In this document: positions 52,081 through 53,599 of the stretch, in pieces
Layout of the letters: each line of letters opens with the position of its first letter
How positions within the stretch are numbered: position 1 is the first letter of the stretch
Assembly: GCA_013288045.1 (NCBI GenBank)
Contig: JABDCP010000005.1
Coordinates: 1-53,599 of the forward strand
Origin: Candidatus Babelota bacterium
GTDB lineage: Bacteria; Babelota; Babeliae; Babelales; Babelaceae
Direction: 5' to 3'
Length of the DNA: 53,599 bases
The notes under the pieces: model-generated
Told to the model about the DNA's origin: nothing
Database searches by the model: none
The model's input: the letters and a program-made list of their open reading frames with translations, nothing else
Position numbers and translations under genes: made by a program

Positions 52081-52343
52081 TTTTGAAAATTCAGAGAAAA
52101 ATATTATTGTCGAAATCATCAAATCCATAGCTTGTTTTCGGCGACATCCTGGCAAATTTGACTTCTTAACCATGATAGTAAGAATATTGCCGATAAGTAC
52201 CTTTAAGTGAACTGATTAGGGCTATTTTTAACTGAATATGACTATGTAAACTTATTTATTCGCAAACCATTTCCCCAATCGTTTCATCAAATGATCACAA
52301 AATTACAATCATCAGCAATAGCCATAACTCCAGACATCTCAAT

Positions 52344-52361
52344 AAAACAGGTACCTGTTTT
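52344..52361. promoter_or_regulatory. palindrome copy II
   Basis: AAAACAGGTACCTGTTTT is a perfect 18-base palindrome. Its left flank ACATCTCAAT is identical to that of copy I. It lies 33 bases before copy III. Confidence 0.75.
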
Positions 52362-52376
52362 TATAGGCAGGTCATG

Positions 52377-52394
52377 AAAAAAGGTACCTGTTTT
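52377..52394. promoter_or_regulatory. palindrome copy III, abutting the ATPase promoter
   Basis: AAAAAAGGTACCTGTTTT differs from copy II at one base. Its right flank ATTGAC runs into the -35 box at 52396, so a bound dimer would block RNA polymerase. Confidence 0.7.
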
Positions 52395-52395
52395 A

Positions 52396-52423
52396 TTGAC
52401 TTTATCCAAAGTCGTGATATATT
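52396..52423 (+). promoter_or_regulatory. promoter of the second DUF4143 ATPase
   Basis: TTGACT (52396-52401) and TATATT (52418-52423), spacer 16 bases, 31 bases before ATG 52454. Confidence 0.7.
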
Positions 52424-52453
52424 TCTTTCATCAACCTCACCCAGGAGTGATCT

Positions 52454-53599
52454 ATGGAACGCACCAGCATGGCTTTTCTTATTAATTGGCTTCATTCTCC
52501 GCGTCGGTTGCCTCTTGTAATACGAGGAGCGCGGCAAGTGGGCAAAACATGGCTTGTTCGGCACCTTGCACAATCTCAAGGCTTGCGGCTTATTGAAGTT
52601 AATTTTGAAGATACAAAAGAACTATTTTCAACTTTTAAGTCGAATGATCCAGTAAAAGTCCTTCAAAATCTCGAAGATGCATTGCACATTGAGAAAATAG
52701 ACCCTGCAAAAAGCCTCCTCTTTTTAGATGAGATTCAGGCCTTTCCTGAATTATATGCAAAATTACGGTGGTTTGCCGAAAAAATGCCGCAACTTAGCGT
52801 AATCGCTGCAGGATCACTTTTAGAATTTATGTTTAAGAAGCAGCAGCAGCCGCTAAGCATGCCTGTTGGGCGCGTAGAATTTATGTACTTAGAACCATTT
52901 TCATTTGAAGAGTTCTTGCTTGCTCAAAAAAAACAGCTTCTAGTGCGGGTACTTAATCGATTTACCTGGGAGGAAGAGATCCCAAGCTTTACCCATAATG
53001 AACTCTCAAGTCTCTTTAAAGAGTACCTCATTGTCGGTGGAATGCCTGCAGCAGTATCAGCATGGGCTACTACCCGATCATTACTGGAAGTAAGCAAGGT
53101 GCAGAATAATATCATGGCAAGCTTTCAGGGTGATTTCCATAAGTATGCAGGACGATTGGATCCTTCACTTATAGAAGAAACGATGCAACAGGTACCCCTT
53201 GAGCTTGGTAAAAAATTTATCTATAGCAAGGTTACCAGCGAGTCGCAAAGTCCTGCCATAAAAAAAGCATTAGACTTGCTCTGCAAGGCCAGAATTTGTC
53301 ATAGAGTTTTCTCAACTAATGCCAATGGTGTCCCCCTTGGATCAGAAAAAGATGAAAAGTTTTTTAAAGTTATTTTCTTAGACGTCGGTCTATGCTCCAC
53401 CTCATTAAAACTGTCGCTTCAAAATATTAAAGATATCGAGGAAATAAGTCTCATAAACAAAGGTGGTATAGCTGAGCAAGTTGCTGGGCAACTACTTCGT
53501 ACCATTAATCCAGCATTTCTTGAGACGGAAATGTATTATTGGCAGCGCTATAATGCTGAGGCCGAAGTTGACTATGTCATACAGTATCACTCAAGAGTT
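52454..53599 (+). CDS. AAA+ ATPase with DUF4143 domain, cut by the window end
   Basis: CCAGGAGTGATCT precedes ATG 52454. The frame stays open for 382 codons to the last base, so the C-terminus is missing. It has Walker A RGARQVGKTWLVR (near residue 30), Walker B SLLFLDEIQAFPELY, sensor VIAAGSLLEF and PVGRVEFMYLEPFSFEEFL, then the winged-helix region. DUF4143 follows (FLDVGLCSTSL, GGIAEQVAGQLL, YYWQRYNAEAEVDYVI), whose C-terminal motif resembles restriction-like nuclease folds. It is a distant homologue of the ATPase at 42727 and likely self-regulated through the upstream palindromes. Confidence 0.92.
   Translation, partial: MERTSMAFLINWLHSPRRLPLVIRGARQVGKTWLVRHLAQSQGLRLIEVNFEDTKELFSTFKSNDPVKVLQNLEDALHIEKIDPAKSLLFLDEIQAFPELYAKLRWFAEKMPQLSVIAAGSLLEFMFKKQQQPLSMPVGRVEFMYLEPFSFEEFLLAQKKQLLVRVLNRFTWEEEIPSFTHNELSSLFKEYLIVGGMPAAVSAWATTRSLLEVSKVQNNIMASFQGDFHKYAGRLDPSLIEETMQQVPLELGKKFIYSKVTSESQSPAIKKALDLLCKARICHRVFSTNANGVPLGSEKDEKFFKVIFLDVGLCSTSLKLSLQNIKDIEEISLINKGGIAEQVAGQLLRTINPAFLETEMYYWQRYNAEAEVDYVIQYHSRV

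Larger units (their letters stand above)
51712..52453. other. 740-base gene-free region with three operator-like palindromes
   Basis: No gene is supported; a reverse frame at 52361-52579 is a shadow of the ATPase start. The right half holds three related palindromes, listed separately, and the promoter of the ATPase gene. The left half (51712-52020) shows nothing recognisable. Confidence 0.6.

Noticed and set aside
52361-52579. 72-codon reverse frame at the start of the last ATPase
   Set aside because: It is antisense to the Walker A region and overlaps the promoter palindromes.

Overview
The window looks like the chromosome of an intracellular, amoeba- or protist-associated bacterium of the Dependentiae (TM6, 'Babeliae') type. 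This is an inference from gene content. About half of the roughly 50 genes encode proteins with an N-terminal signal peptide. Several carry eukaryote-like or host-directed features: ankyrin repeats, a RING-H2 finger, a PI-PLC-like phosphodiesterase, kinase-like folds, a LicD-type transferase, a sulfotransferase and a DxD glycosyltransferase. Housekeeping genes (dnaA, pgk, rpiB, pepA, ftsW, murD) are scattered singly among them, and pgk follows a LolC/E-like gene with a 4-base overlap. No rRNA, tRNA or CRISPR array was seen. Start codons were moved to the best ribosome binding site wherever the longest frame began upstream of it.

Layout. 1-2.7 kb: tail of an upstream gene, a secreted unknown, a decayed copy of that tail, a PIG-L deacetylase and a small secreted Tyr-rich protein behind a near-perfect promoter. 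2.7-8.3 kb: MFS transporter, secreted glycosyltransferase, and decayed DNA holding two pieces of AAA ATPase genes and shared flanking repeats. 8.4-12.4 kb: secreted ankyrin protein, a solo tnpB (IS605 group), and two small membrane proteins. 12.5-17.9 kb: a tandem duplication of about 2.4 kb carrying two secreted RING-H2 genes and the 3' end of a PLC gene. The PLC gene is intact only in the right-hand copy. 18-25 kb: secreted unknowns, dnaA, a kinase-like secreted protein, a secreted Nudix protein and a pair of membrane paralogues. 25.5-36.1 kb: mostly metabolic and envelope genes (pgk, LolC/E-like permease, rpiB, membrane-anchored thioredoxin reductase-thioredoxin fusion, alpha/beta hydrolase, leucyl aminopeptidase, LicD protein, ftsW). 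36.5-43.9 kb: giant SprB-repeat-like adhesin, Xer recombinase, secreted sulfotransferase, DUF4143 ATPase. 44.3-49.6 kb: a frameshifted secreted kinase-like gene, then eight consecutive small secreted-protein genes, four of which share a proline motif resembling an SH3 ligand and a common C-terminal signature. 49.6-53.6 kb: murD, doxX, then a gene-free stretch with three related palindromes leading into a second DUF4143 ATPase cut by the window end.

The most interesting signals are: (1) RING-H2 fingers split by about 196 residues between the first and second metal-ligand pairs, in exported, membrane-anchored proteins; (2) the small-protein array with repeated PPLPPKR motifs; (3) a set of exported enzymes whose families need cytosolic co-substrates (nucleotide sugar, PAPS, CDP-choline, ATP), which makes most sense if they act inside a host cell; and (4) a three-copy operator-like palindrome before the last gene. 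All functional statements about host targets are inference.
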